Assembly: GCA_022497155.1 (NCBI GenBank)
Contig: MU385736.1
Location: 186,001 to 250,000, forward strand
DNA length: 64,000 nt
Source: Whalleya microplaca
Taxonomy: Eukaryota > Ascomycota > Sordariomycetes > Xylariales > Xylariaceae
Direction: 5' to 3'
Shown here: in pieces, positions 11,760 through 24,259 of the stretch
Numbering within the stretch: the first letter of the stretch is position 1
Layout of the letters: each line of letters opens with the position of its first letter
Translations under genes and position numbers: made by a program
Notes under the pieces: generated by a model
Told to the model about the DNA's origin: nothing
The model's input: the letters and a program-made list of their open reading frames with translations, nothing else
Databases searched by the model: none

Positions 11760-12353
11760 TTACAAAGCAGCCACAACACCGGCAACGACACCTGCCGCCA
11801 ATCCAACAACCGCCTTTCCTGTAACCATCGGGCCCTGCACACCGGCGGTGCTAACGCTCGTCGAAGGGTTGGCGCTGTCGGTAGCAGCCGAAGCAGAGCC
11901 ACCCGTCGGGGTTGTGGTCGCGGCAGCCGAACCTAGAACGCTGGTCTGCACGGCGCTCAGCTGGGCCCAGTAGCTCTCTATGCTAGTCTGAGCACCCGCG
12001 GGGACGCCGGTCTTGTACCAATCCGCAGTCGTGAAAGCGGCATTCGCTGGACCGCCCTGCTCTAATTCCGAGAAGATCTGATCCGAGTTGGAGGCCGTGG
12101 CGGCCGCCATGTAGACGGCATTTGCAGCGCTCTGGTATGCCTTGTCGCCGTAGAGAGACTTTTCCCAGCTGTAGATCGCGCTGGCCAGGCTCGTGGCCGC
12201 GGCCCCGGTGGCACCTGCAGGAGTGGCGGTGCCGTACACATCTCCGAGTAAACGGGTAACAGGGACAGACTGGGTTGCAGCGCTCAGAGACTCGGCGAGA
12301 CCTTGGGCGAGCGCCAGAGGCGCCAAGGCGAGGAGAAAGGCAGCGGTCTGCAT
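11760..12353 (-). CDS. Small GPI-anchored cell-surface protein
   Basis: Single-exon gene for 197 aa of an Ala/Ser/Thr-rich protein. A signal peptide is clear (MQTAAFLLALAPLALAQ, cleavage expected after the ALAQ region). The middle has no cysteines and includes a Tyr/Trp-containing helical segment (IYSWEKSLYGDKAYQSA, near residue 61). A Ser/Thr/Ala linker follows, and the C-terminus is a small-residue site followed by a hydrophobic tail (AVVGLAAGVVAGVVAAL) with nothing polar after it, the standard GPI-attachment signal. It should be displayed on the plasma membrane or cell wall. No enzymatic motif is seen and I do not recognise the family. A TATAAA-type box about 165 bp upstream supports the start. 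Confidence 0.8.
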   Translation of the reverse strand: MQTAAFLLALAPLALAQGLAESLSAATQSVPVTRLLGDVYGTATPAGATGAAATSLASAIYSWEKSLYGDKAYQSAANAVYMAAATASNSDQIFSELEQGGPANAAFTTADWYKTGVPAGAQTSIESYWAQLSAVQTSVLGSAAATTTPTGGSASAATDSANPSTSVSTAGVQGPMVTGKAVVGLAAGVVAGVVAAL

Positions 12354-15300
12354 CTTGAGTGTTCCTTATTGGTGACAATGAAAGACAAACCAAAGACAGA
12401 CGATTGAATGGATGGATGGATGACTGAAATATCTGGAATGGCTGAAGAGGTGGCTCTGGATTAATAAGTGATCAAAAGGATTTTTAAAAATCTGATATTC
12501 CGCGCCGGGTCCCAGTTTATAAAGGTACCGTGCAGATTACTTAGGTAGGCAGCAGCTTGGCAGCTGAGTCTCAAGACACGGAGACAGGGACAAAGGAATC
12601 AATTTACTAGGTCGTGGACCGGAAGAATACTGCGCCACGGAAAAGGGACTATGCTTTTTTACTATATGAGGGATGGTACATATTGGTGGTCCCAGATATT
12701 AATCGATATCGCTTAGCCTAGGCTTACAGAATAAGATTAAAACGTTTATTTATAGTATCTTAAGTAAGCTTATTATGATAATTAGGCAACAGGTTCACTA
12801 CACATGCGCATAGCAATAGGGACAGAGTCTGTTGATCAACTGAAGGAATTATAGGTATAGTCATACAAAACTAATAAATCTTTTTACCTTGTAATAAGGC
12901 GGGGACAATGTTGGTCAATGCCATCTATCTATGGTATGTTGGTGGGCCTCAGCCCCATACTGATTGAACCTATCTTACAGGGCTTATGGAAAATAGAGTT
13001 CTTATAAGTATACCGTATATGGCAACCTTCCGCTTTCTGAACTACGTAAATTCTGCCGCCCTTGAATCATCGTACCGAACCACATATGTTTATATTCTTG
13101 TTGATATACTGCGCTTCAGTGATGTGAGGAGTTATATTAAATTAGACATTCATAGTATCTTAATGGAATGGCTGCACCCTTTCTTGTACCATTCTCATCA
13201 CATCCACACACAGTAGCTCAAGGTGCATCGACTTGTGCTTCACCTTATGCTGTCTAGTCGCTCACTCTTCTTACTTTCAAGCTATTCAACGCCTCTAATA
13301 GCTGCAATTACAGTTGTATCAACACATTACATCTAAGTTTTAGGTATACAGAAGTCATAATCAGGACACTCTCTACTGATAATCTTTAGCGTTCACTATA
13401 TTCTTAGTGTTTTCAGTCCCCTAAAGTCACATATACGATTTGAGAGATACTACGTACTTGAGAGTTACTTAACACAACTAAGCTAATTTGGTATCATGCC
13501 TAGTTGACGAGGATATGGACGTTCATACTATGAAACGAGACATCATCACGCGATAATTTATACAGAAACAACGTGGGTGTTAACATTTTGTGTACTGATA
13601 CATATTGAAGTAAGCTTAGTAGAAGAGACAGTATGTATATATTGTATCGCGATAAGCTCACTGTTCATTCGTAATTATCAACAGAAACTATATTTAAGTC
13701 GACATCCCCTTTGCTATGTCTCACAGATACCATTTACTAAACGGACAGATTCGCGTCAAGGCCTTTGACAAATCTTCAGTAGTGTCAATTATCGGATTCC
13801 AATCGATATCATAAATCCAATCTCGCTGATACAGTGCCAAGCCAAATGAATCACTTTATGAACCCCTCCATCTCCCACCTCGAGTCTTCTCCTTCAAGAC
13901 GTTTGATTGGTCAACAGTTTCGTTTCCACCCCCTTTTGGAAACATGTAAGCAACTGCTACAATGAGATTTGTTCATGGTCCTACTCAATTGGTAGTCAGT
14001 TCAGACCGGCGACTTTGAGACTGAGAATTCCTTCAAGACCAGCAGCATCCTTCCAACCCTTGAGAGGCTCGCTTTCCTACCCTTCAGTAGCAATACAAAT
14101 CGTACTAAACTCCAACCTCACGAGCTATTTGGATCATGTGGGTTAAATTTATCATTAGCCTGTGCATGTGTATTTTCTAATTGAATATTGGGTTTTAATA
14201 GGTTTATTTTAGTGTTGAGGTTGAGACCTGTAAGGGTTCTGTGATACAGATATCAATTGGCAGTTCGTGAGTGGATAAGCTAGTTGATATTATCATGTCT
14301 CCCTCTTTCTTATCCGGCTTAATCCTCCAAAGCCGGCCAAGTGGCTCTTCGTGAAATCATAATATTCAACTTTGGAGAGATTGATGTATGAGCATTAGTA
14401 CGCAAGGATAGTATTTCGTATCCTTTGTGGTTTCGTTGTGTCAATAATCATCGCCTGTTCTGCTACTCGATGTCGTTACCAGTCAGTCCCGTACGTCGTC
14501 ATAGCAAGCGTGCAACACAAATGAGTCTTGGAAAAGCCACTTGATACTAGACACGCATATCTACTAGAAAGTTAATTGATACCAAGTGGTGATACCTTCG
14601 CAAGCTATTGCTATTGAAGCCAGTGCTCAATTACCCTCACAATCATGCTCTGGTAAAGGTCGAGCACGAGCCGTCCTCCACATATATAAGTGATGTTAGC
14701 ATTATTACTCACATGCCAATGTTATTGAGGCCCAGAATGTTGGTGAGCGTACCCACTGAGGATGCCGCTGTCTCAATTTTAGGAACAATATAGAACGCGC
14801 GTTTGCGAAGTTGGGAGACCTCTACAGAACCGTAGATTAACAGCATGGCTGGTGGAAAGTTCAATATCATTGTGATGGTACAAGCTTCTGAGATGGTTAT
14901 AACAGCTAAATTCGAAGGGACGTACTACAATATCACCTATGATGGATTGCTATGGGTTTATCGATACACTGATGAATTGCTATGAACTCCAGCACCACCC
15001 GGTTTCTATGCTTATAAGATACCAATAGGGGATCACCAGAATACAGAAGCTTGTTGCTTCCGCCGGTGATAAACTGCCTCTAGCTAATCGATATCACGAT
15101 GCGGCTGTCGTGTGGATGAATGAGCATCAATATGCCAATGTCTATTGTTCCAATACATGCAGCCAGACATATGTAGCTCGAGTGCTAGAGATATCCTCGA
15201 AGGACAGCATGTGAAGTGTTATGAGTCAATGCCTGCGACGATCTTCGTATCAAGGCCTGACTTCTGGAGCCGTCGGTTCATGGAACGCCAATGCGTCTCA

Positions 15301-17155
15301 CACAATTAAAATGTCAAAGTATATAAGGCACGAATGTCTGATCACTGATTAGTGTTAGCGGGATCGCTTTTGCCACATAAAATCCCAACTACTTGGAAAG
15401 GACTATCTTCTCTGATTCGGGTTCGTTCCAATTAATGTACAATAAGACCTTAGCAAGTCTCTATCTCGAGGAGATATTCTAGTCTCGTTGATAGCACCCC
15501 AGGCAACGCGGGTTGACTATCAGTGGGTGCGGTTCGGCACGACATACCTTTAATAGTCACGGTCCACATGCGTAGACCCAAAATTTGGACAGCTTGTGTA
15601 CGGTTCGGGATTGTGAAGTGCGTTTACATGCTCATCTTTGTTCAACTGTCACGTTTTCAGAGTTACTGCCCAGGTTTCCCACCTACATCGAGATTGTGAT
15701 ATAGAAGCAAATACTTCCCCTGTGACTAGCATCAAGACTATTGGCTATAACACGATTTGGAATAGGAGCAAAGATACAAGATATGACCAAATCAAGACCC
15801 GTCCTTCCTTTCGTTCATGCTAGGCCTTAGAATAGGGTGTCTTCATTTTTGCTGGGCTGCCTGACTGGCTGCCCCTCATGTTGGACTACTGACCAAACCT
15901 AGTCTCCTTAGCGCGGGGGCAAGTTGGAGTAGGTAGTAGGTTCACGATGCCAAACCCCTTCTTAGCCACCTCCAACACTTGGCAGTCGCCGACCCAAAGG
16001 TAAGGGACCTACTAGTGCTAACTTTCATCGTATAAAGGGTGAGTGAGGGACAGTAAGACAGGCTAGGTGGCATGCACGGTACAGTATTGAACATACAAAG
16101 TATACGTAAGTGCGCTATAACGGCCCGATCCTTAAAACGTTCGATAACGGCGGGGCCCGAAGATACGGGTCTGAGTTGACATTGAATACCCGAAGAACTC
16201 TCTCTTTAGGGGCGAGCAGGGGAGATGGAACTCCCCGGGGAGGTGTCAACTTACGCAGTAAACAAACATATAATATCCTTGAAATATCAGATATCACAAG
16301 AGGGGTTGAGCACGGCGCTGATTCCCTTGCCTTGCGTGCGATATTGAAGACAGCATCCTCATGTGCTCCGCTTATTCACCCAAATATTAACATCACGTCA
16401 TCATGTTGTATATGAATAGGAAGAGAACGGCTTTGCCAACAGGAAATTCATTGATCTTCGCCCGGCGGATCGTTCTTCTTGATATTCTTGATATTAGATA
16501 AAGGCATCTTTGAACTTTATAAAAGGTCAAGACTTGGTCGCAATAGTATCGTTGCTGCAGTGACCATATTTTAAGGCTCTGAGCCCTGGACTGCTTAACC
16601 ACCCAGTATGTATGTAGGGCATCTATGACCCATGTTAACACTATTTGTGTAATGACTTTGGCCTTGGGAACCCCTAAAATGAAATCCTTGCGATCGTCAC
16701 AGTTGTGGATCTGGATTAGATAAGCAACGTACCGGAAGCATTTCCGGACAAGGATGAGAAGCACAAGCCACACTAAAACGTTGATCTTCATACATGTGTC
16801 GGGTTAAGCCTCGGGACTCCCACCATATCCTTGGGGTGCCGACAAAATGGGGAATCGCGTTGTTTCGCGCAAGACCCGATCCAGGTGAAAATTCGGAGGA
16901 CTCCATGGCTCATCTCTCTCTGGTTGTGCCGACCTGGCTTGGGCAATGAGGGCACGCGACTGATGAGTATATGATGAGAATATGATGAGAATGGTTTATA
17001 AAATGGTTAAAAATAGGATTCATTAGTTTTCATCGAGCGTTCGCGTCTTGTAGCCTATGAAGATGTAGATGCAAGCAACACGCTGTGGGTATAGAGCCAG
17101 TGAGTAATCGCGCGCAGATAAAAAGCATAGCGAAAAGCCGGTTTCAAATGTCCCA
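12354..17155. other. Intergenic, 4.8 kb AT-rich gene-poor stretch
   Basis: Apart from the promoter of the GPI-protein gene at its left end, nothing convincing is present. Open frames are short (the longest is 132 codons at 16393-16791, minus), scattered and unlike any protein I recognise. AT-rich runs such as 12660-12900 and 13000-13800 suggest decayed DNA. No RNA gene is seen. Confidence 0.55.
12516..12521 (-). promoter_or_regulatory. TATA-box candidate for the GPI-protein gene
   Basis: On the minus strand the sequence reads TATAAA about 165 bp upstream of the ATG at 12353. The distance is plausible for a fungal promoter with a moderate 5' untranslated region. Confidence 0.35.
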
Positions 17156-18160
17156 TCAAACAGTTTCGACCCGTTCTTCCGAGGTCACAACTGTCACTGC
17201 TACCGAGTCGTTGATGTTCGCGATTTCGCTCCATGGATTCTGGCTATCCTGGACAAACCAGTTCATCTCAATTTCGCCGCAGCAAACCACATACAATTTT
17301 GGCTTCCCATCCACGTAAATTAATTCAACTGCCGTTGGGCACGCTAAGTTTTTCATGACAACGGCCGTGCTCGCCTTGCCTGATGTTGGCTCGACAGTGA
17401 CTTTCCAGATGAACCCGTCGGTATAACTGCAAGTAAAAAAAGCCGTCTGATCTTTCGTGCAAGTCAAGCCGTCGCAATGAGGTATATCATTCGTGAGTAT
17501 GGACACGGGCCCTGAAGTGCGTAGCCCTACTTCCGGGTCGTCAGGGACACGCTCAATTGGAACGCGACATAATATGCCCATGCTGGTGTTGGTGAACCAT
17601 ATGAAGTCGTCGGCAATTCGGAGCCGGTTCAGACCAAAAAAATCAGCATCGCTTGCCACTTTCATCGAGTCATCGGCTATGAGTATGGAGGATTTGCCGC
17701 TTTCTATGTCCAATCGCCAGATGCAATTCTTGAACGAGTCCGGGATCAATACAATGCGATCTGTAACGGGGACTATGCCGATGCAAAAACCTGTGTCGTG
17801 TACTTGAGTGATTTTAGTCACCGTGGGTGGTTTGATGTCTTCCGGATCCAGTGTCACTCGCCAGACAATAAATTGCTCGAATTCGATCAGGGCCAAGTCG
17901 ACGACCCCAGATAATACAAGATACTCGTCATGAGTTCCGGGTATTGGGCATATGTTGATGAGGCCATTGGCTTCTTCAAAGCTGTGTAACAATTGTGGTG
18001 TTGCGTCCGGGTCCTCAGCCTGAAAAGTGTAAAGCTCGGGTTCATCTAGTCGGGCGGCCAAGATTTTGCCATTGGGGCGCGCAGCGAACCCTTCAAACCA
18101 GGAATCCGACGGCAGCTGGGTGACCAGCACCACATCTTCTATGGAGCCGTCGTCGAGCAT
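17156..18160 (-). CDS. SMP-30/gluconolactonase-like six-bladed beta-propeller protein
   Basis: Single-exon gene for 334 aa, with no signal peptide and no membrane segment. The N-terminal pattern SWFEGFAARPNGKILAAR, the repeated strand motifs (GKILAARLDEPELYTF; LNRLRIADDFIWFTNTS; HCDGLTCTKDQTAFFTCSY) and the length match the fungal branch of the SMP-30/NHL-like propeller superfamily. Start choice: this ATG gives the full-length N-terminal blade. Classical members hydrolyse lactones with a bound metal. Fungal relatives without the metal site occur beside metabolite genes, and some propeller proteins of this type have been described as hetero-Diels-Alderases in tropolone-sesquiterpene pathways; I recall this rather than having checked it. 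Its nearest neighbour toward higher coordinates is a dead P450. Specific function is unknown. Confidence 0.8.
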   Translation of the reverse strand: MLDDGSIEDVVLVTQLPSDSWFEGFAARPNGKILAARLDEPELYTFQAEDPDATPQLLHSFEEANGLINICPIPGTHDEYLVLSGVVDLALIEFEQFIVWRVTLDPEDIKPPTVTKITQVHDTGFCIGIVPVTDRIVLIPDSFKNCIWRLDIESGKSSILIADDSMKVASDADFFGLNRLRIADDFIWFTNTSMGILCRVPIERVPDDPEVGLRTSGPVSILTNDIPHCDGLTCTKDQTAFFTCSYTDGFIWKVTVEPTSGKASTAVVMKNLACPTAVELIYVDGKPKLYVVCCGEIEMNWFVQDSQNPWSEIANINDSVAVTVVTSEERVETV

Positions 18161-21100
18161 GGTGAAATATATTTAGTATAGCAGAAAAGCACGAAGAGGT
18201 GTTCGACGAGGTGGAGTGTGCAAAGAAGATGGAGTGGTCGTGAGTGGCCCAGACAATGTCGCGATCTGACCAATGTGAAATATGAGTCCGACGAACCCTG
18301 TCAGACAATCACGTGAATGAGAGCCATCCCCTTTATTTATACCGACGTCTATTATACAGTATCTCACACAGACGAATTCTGATACAGTGCCCATGAAACA
18401 GACATTGGATAGAGATTGTTACCGTTCGTATTTCCATGCTTTTCCAATGCTCCGCTGCCTATTGCAGGATATACAAGACAACCATTGCTTAATATCAGCC
18501 CTAACGAGAATCTCTTTACATCATCAATCCAACAAAAATTGTCAATTCAGCTTCCAGCAGATGTATCCGTCGATACGTGAAATTAGTAGATCCTCCGTTT
18601 TGGAGTCTAGACCGCCGCTAGTGATGTGGATTGTCTCGCAGATCACTTGTTAGTGTTGGTACTGGAATATTTCCCAGCTGGGATTAAGGGAATACACATG
18701 CATCTCCTCCAATAAATCTACGAAAACGGTTCACTTTACATTATTAGTGCTCGGTAGTCGGCCAATTCAACGCTCAATACCGCAAAGCTTCCCCGGGCAC
18801 TAATTAGTGACAGCTCTTCTTTTGCTCATTTGAGTGTCTTTCTTAATGACGATTCTCTAATGTCATGTATTCATAAGTCCGTGCGTGTCTAGCCGAGCAC
18901 CAGCGCCAGCGCCTCGTCCCGGGACTGGGTCACGGGGCACATTGTGATCACTCGTAGCCAATTGATCTGATAGGGCGGTTGAACTGGCGAATAGCTCGGA
19001 TCCAACCGGCGATAATGTCATACTATTAGGTGAGGCGGGTTGCCCGCGTCCAGGACCATACTTACTCAATTTCTCATCTGAAAATCACCAATAATTCTGC
19101 CATTAAATAGGACTATAGTGTCGGAGGTACTGGGGATGTGTAACACTTTGCTTCTCTGCGACGATTATCCAGTTATTAGCGAGTCGATTATCGATGCGAC
19201 AGTTGCAACAATGATTATAGTTCTCCCTCGGTTAACACCCCAACATCCCCTAGCATCATAACCCCGCTAATATTGCAGAATTATCCCGCAGATTACACGG
19301 ACGTGTTAGGCATGAATAGATGAGTGGAACGGCAGGGGAAACCTATGTTCTGGCAGTCTGGTTCAGGACGATTTAGGTGGAATAAACAATGAACCGTGCT
19401 AAACTCCACTTTGAGAGTCCGTGTGTTGCGAGCTAGGTAGGAAGTAATTATTAGGGGCTGGCCTCTAAGGTTAGAAGATCACACTTCACCAATACATTCA
19501 TAGTCGAAGTAAAACTCTGTGAGCATTATGATCAAATTGAGTTGTCACATTTAACCAGGGTAGGAACTCCAGGAGCCTTCCCCGGCTACCCAGCGATACC
19601 CAGCGATCTGACCCGGTCCTTCGGTCTCGCTTCGCGACCCAGAGCAATCTGTGAATAGCGATTGGTTCCCCAGAACCTTTGGCCAACGATACTCGAGGGT
19701 ATCAAGGCCCAACAAGCATCGCATCGTATGCATGGGAAATCTATGTAGGTAGCAGCAACAAGTTCGCGTCCGTGTCGGCATTAGTTCTACCTGCTAGGTG
19801 CATTTCTTATAAGTCATTGTGTGTCTGTCAGTTATCGGGGAAACTGCCGTTGAAATCTCCCCCCAATGACATCGCAGTGTTGGAGTGGTACGGAAGCGTC
19901 GTGCTATTCCGAGTGCCGCTATTACATGGCTTACGTCTAGCCTTACTGCACTTGGATCGTATGTATCTAGTACCTTAGCCACCTTCCTAACCTAGCCATT
20001 TAACTAGCCAACAGTCATGCAGTCCTACTACAATATTAAGTTATAGAAAGGATAGGTAAGGTAGAAGAGTGCATTGCGGTTGTAAAGATGAGCATCTAAT
20101 AAATGAGTGTGTGTGCTTCACTCAGATAACTTATTAAAGAGAGTAAACGGTTTTAGTGACATCACATAGTCATATTGAGATTAAGACTGCTAAGAACCTA
20201 GATATCCTCCTTGCGAATACTCCTTTATATCCTCTCCCTTTCATCTATACGTATCACATAGCTAACTGTTATATATTATAATTATTATTATGATTTATAG
20301 CATAGTCATGAGAATATATAGTTTGTAGAGTTTTCATATTTTAAGGGAAGTTCTTGTAAAATCTATAATAAGTATCTTGGCCGTTTTTGATACACCGCTG
20401 CCACCGATCCTAAGGTTAAACCTAAACACCAGGGCATGTTTTGGAATAGACGGCGTTTTCCTGCTCGGGGCTTTGTACAAGACATCATTCCTTGACTATA
20501 AAAACGAAGGGCTAACAATTGCACTTGCCTTGTCTGTTCATGCATGCGACTCTACTATGCTAGTATCCTTCTTCAATTCTTCGCCGCTCAGTTGAAGACT
20601 TATCAAGCTGGTAGCCTTATCACCCCACTACAGTTCGTCCTGCCATAGTTGACAACTCTACAATAGAAATGATCGAGGTCAATATACTCTGGGCACATAT
20701 TGAAGCATATACATCCATCTACTCTACTCTCGCAGCTTGTTTGCTTACTCCCCCACCCCTGTTACGGGAAGGGGGCACTCTCAACTGCTCCTTTAACATC
20801 ATTCGATCCACATTCTCCCTTCGGTTTACAAGTAGGCTTGTGCGTAATGCAAACGCTTAGATGAGCTGACTTAAGATGAATTCTGGTAGTACTGGTACAA
20901 ATGGGGCTACGTACCCCAAGTATGCGCGATCTCAAACTATATAACCAAATTCCAAATGCGAGCATATTTCACCAAGAGCTGGAAATGTAGCAACTCAAGG
21001 GGACTTTCCAGACACTGATAGGAAGGGTATGACTTTTTTATTGGCGTCACAATATGCTTGAAGATATATTTCTACATACGGACGGGTCTGGCTGCGATTG

Positions 21101-21402
21101 AAATTAAGGGAGTACCGTTCATACGATTGCTCTAATTGCGGATAGGACAGAGGGTAGCTTGGTAAAGATCAGTTGCAGTCTATGCCCCCCTTTTGGCATT
21201 AGGACTACCTAGTATCAATTTGCCCCCCTTCCATTCGTGGGACCGGTCTGTCTACTCTAGATGCCACTGGGTTGTTCATATTATCTCGTCGGATATGTAC
21301 TATGGTAGGTTTAGAATCACACTACTCTTACAAATAGGCGCCAATGCAATTGAAAGCATAGGTAACAATCCTTGACATGCTGATTAAAGCTAAAATGCCA
21401 CT
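18161..21402. other. Intergenic, 3.2 kb, no supported gene
   Basis: This holds the promoter of the propeller gene on the left and the 3' side of the P450 relic on the right. Short open frames below 100 codons show no motif. A small imperfect tandem (CCCAGCGATA repeated once) occurs near 19588. Otherwise nothing is seen. Confidence 0.5.
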
Positions 21403-22932
21403 TTATTTGAGAGATTTCCGACTCGCTTCGTAAAGAGCCACGTTGCACCCATTTGCGTTTTTGCAAGTTAGTTTCATCTCGCCCTTCCACTGCCGATCAT
21501 CTCGATTTTCCAGCTTCTCAAACTTCATTGCCATCCTTGCAAGAACATACGAGGCCTCGACTAGGCTCTTCTGGCGCCCCAAACAAGCTCGACTTCCACC
21601 GCCAAAGCCCATGAATTTCCACTGACTTGGGTTGATACTATCCCAGCGTTCAGGTCGGAAGGCTTCCACATCGTCACCGAAGACTCGTGGATCGCGATGG
21701 AGCGCGTGGTAGCCAATTTCCACCTTGGTCCCCTTTGGAACGAAATAGGGAGCATCATGGTTTGGGCCCCCGCCAACGGGAAGAACAGTATCGCAGAGTG
21801 CGACGCGACCCATGAGAGGGAATACTGGGTAGAGACGAAGCGCTATTGCATAATTAGCAGCACCATCCCTCAATTACTAGGTACATGGGCGGTAGGACTC
21901 ACTTTCATAGAGAATATTCTTCAAAACCTTTGAATTCAGGAGAGCGTCGAAATTGAGAAAGTCTTCACTTCTTTGTAGCACTTCGGCGCGCACTTGTTTT
22001 CAGTACTTTGGATAACATGACAACAGATAGAAGGTATTACCAAGTAGGGCCGAAGTGGTCTCCTGCGCTGCCATCATACCTTGGAGGATTTGGCTCCTAA
22101 TCAACTCCTTGTCGTCCGTTTGTGCGGACAATACTTGTACCAGACTCTGCTTGGTAGCTGAATTGGAGTCGACTTTTGAGGTGCCCATATTGCCTATCGC
22201 TAGATCGACATAGTGATTTAAGAACGTATGGGCGATTCTGCACACACGAAGATATTTGCCTTGGGGCACAATCTTCCAGACACGCCCAAGCACAATCCTG
22301 ATCATAGTCCAGAATAATGCATTGTGGAATGCGTCGACAAATTGCTCCGGCGTGCAAGGAGCATTATGATGTTCATCGTCGGAGGATATGCCTAGCAGAA
22401 AATGCAATGAGGTGTTTAGGAACTGGTATGTTCACAGTCAGCAAGCTGTCCTTGCGAGGAAATGCGATGACGTACCATGGTGTAGAGCAATGGTTGCAAG
22501 TCGACCGTAACCCCGTCATTTGGTAATTCAACGAGAAGTTTGTCCATCTCTCGTGATATGATGCTCAATTCAACGAGGTTTCGCTTAGCGAAGGATGGCT
22601 TAAGTAATGCTCGAGAATGTCTCTAGACGTCTCTATACGTGGTTATGAAACCAAGACTACAAAAGAACTCTATACCCGGGAGCCTGTAGGGTTGGATCCC
22701 TTATTCCTGATCACGGGTGTTGATACATTTCACGTTTTCGGGAGCGATAGTGACAATCGTGGGGATGCTGACCAAAGTATTCACCTGGAATGAATTTCCG
22801 TATCATTGGTAAAAGCGATGCAAAGAGGGGATGTCACAGGGGATGGTAAGCAACACGCCAACGACGTTGTTGAACTAGAAAGACAGCAAGCAAGAAAAAT
22901 GCGGCCGCAATTGAACTCCATCCACGACCCAT
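21403..22932 (-). pseudogene. Cytochrome P450 (CYP52-like) pseudogene
   Basis: Minus-strand homology runs the length of a P450. It starts with an N-terminal membrane anchor from an ATG at 22932 (MGRGWSSIAAAFFLLAVFLV). Next come a helix-C region (RHSRALLKPSFAKRNLVEL), an I-helix block with AAQETTS, and an LRLYPVFP segment. It ends with a heme-binding block FGGGSRACLG, whose Cys is the heme ligand. Two introns remain recognisable: donor GTACGT after the codons for LLYTM, and GTGAGT after NILYE. The pattern fits CYP52-type fatty-acid/alkane hydroxylases. The frame is broken by stops at 22834-22836 (TGA), 22701-22703 (TAA), 22623-22625 (TAG, where a Trp precedes RHSRAL) and 22000-22002 (TGA, where a Trp follows CYPKY). 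The two Trp positions imply TGG changed by G-to-A. The stretch between the anchor and the helix-C region also seems out of frame. Confidence 0.82.
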
Positions 22933-23007
22933 TGCGCAAGGGATATATTGAACGAACGAAATGGTATATAACCTGACCTTTAGAAAAGTTCACTGGGTTG
23001 CTTGATC

Positions 23008-23042
23008 GGTTGGTTGGTTCGTTGGTTAGTTGGTTGGTTGGT
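23008..23042. repeat. Imperfect (GGTT)n microsatellite
   Basis: A run of GGTT units, some with one substitution, lies just upstream of the P450 relic start. Confidence 0.7.
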
Positions 23043-23773
23043 ATATTTTGTTGACATACAGGGTTAATGAGGCTTGGATTGACTTGAGGTTCAGCTATTC
23101 TAGAGTGGCAGATGGCCTGTTATATATACACAATGCTACTATGTGCCTTGTACTGTACCAGTCCTTGACCCTCAAGTCAACATATTTCACGCCGGGCCGC
23201 GGCGTATGAAGCTGTCTATCTTCGTCTACGGTTGATTCACTATACAGGAATATCGCACCTCCAAACGAAATCTGCGATGTCCCACAGTTCAAACCCGATA
23301 GCCGAATAAGAACTTTTATATATAACCGTCAGTTCACCATCTCACCAGCTATTCATCCATATAGCACCCCCCACCGTCCGATCGATTCGACGATATCTCG
23401 TATCATCCCTTCCCGTCATTCCACCGCGGTTCACCGTCGAGTGTTCGCCGATTCGATGGCACCTCTCGCTTCCATATAAAGATAAAGAATTCCGGCGTGG
23501 CACACATGAAGGTCAAACCGCATCTGTTGGCTCCGCAGATTGAGCTCGTGTCCGGCGCTGTATAAAAAGAGGTCGACCCCTTAGTTCAGTGAACCATTGC
23601 AAAGTTCACTTTTAAGATACTGTGGTGGTGGTCCGTGCCCAACAGTAGAAAAGAAAGTTTTACCTACCTAGTCCCCTACACTATATATGCAGTGCTTAAC
23701 TAGATGGTCAGAACTTCTTTAGTGTCCTTTCTTCCTCACAAAGTTGCTTGTGTTTACCTAACTAGGTATAATC

Positions 23774-23935
23774 TGATGAAATAGACGCAGGTTATGAAGA
23801 GTATAGTAGTTATTATTAGAGAAGTATCATCACTAGAGTCAGAGTAGGAGGCGAAGCCTCCTATATATAAGCCACAGCTTGTGGGGCGTCCAGCTCACCT
23901 GAATTATCACAGCCACACATCCCTGTAATCCGTCA
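23774..23935 (+). mobile_element. Solo LTR, copy 1 (162 bp)
   Basis: The element begins TGATGAAATAGACGC and ends AATCCGTCA, the TG..CA termini of LTR retrotransposons. It is flanked on both sides by the identical 5-mer TAATC (23769-23773 and 23936-23940), as expected of a target-site duplication. It contains an internal TATATATAAG TATA-like box and matches a second copy at 29697-29855 over its whole length, including the block AGCCACAGCTTGTGGGGCGT. No internal retrotransposon coding sequence is attached, so it is read as a solo LTR left by recombination. Superfamily cannot be decided; the TGTTGAA-type start in copy 2 resembles Copia LTRs. A very short intact non-LTR insertion is less likely given the termini. 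Confidence 0.75.
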
Positions 23936-24259
23936 TAATCAAAGTGAGGTGGCTGATATGACCAAACAATATGTTTATATGTAGTTAAACCTCCGTAAAG
24001 GTACTTGAATCCTATATCTATTCAACAAAATCTACAACTACTCTTCTCTTTCAACACTGACCTATGTCTTTGGAGCAAATGGGAGACTAGTACTACATAA
24101 AAATTCGGTATAGTTTACAAGCTACCGTATTTGGCCTGGTCCTCTCAAAATGTATTATACATAATAATTAGGTGCTTGTTATATCATAGGCATGTTTTCT
24201 CATGTCAAGGAGTATATACATCATATCATTCTTTGTGTTGCACAAAGCTACAGTAGTGC

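Larger units (their letters stand above)
22933..24259. other. Intergenic with solo LTR and microsatellite
   Basis: This lies upstream of the P450 relic and downstream of the rhodopsin-domain gene. Besides the microsatellite and solo LTR listed separately, the stretch 23340-23640 is GC-richer, with a TATAAAAAG sequence at about 23562, but I see no gene it would serve. Confidence 0.5.

Noticed and set aside
16393..16791. 132-codon frame on the minus strand with a hydrophobic N-terminus (starts MKINVLVWLVLLILV).
   Set aside because: The start resembles a membrane segment, but the remainder is Arg/Tyr/Ile-rich without motifs, and there is no supporting promoter or neighbour.
23774..24056. First reading of LTR copy 1 as 283 bp ending at TTCAACA near 24056.
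   Set aside because: Flanks do not match at that end. Ending at 23935 gives identical TAATC flanks and agrees with the extent of copy 2.
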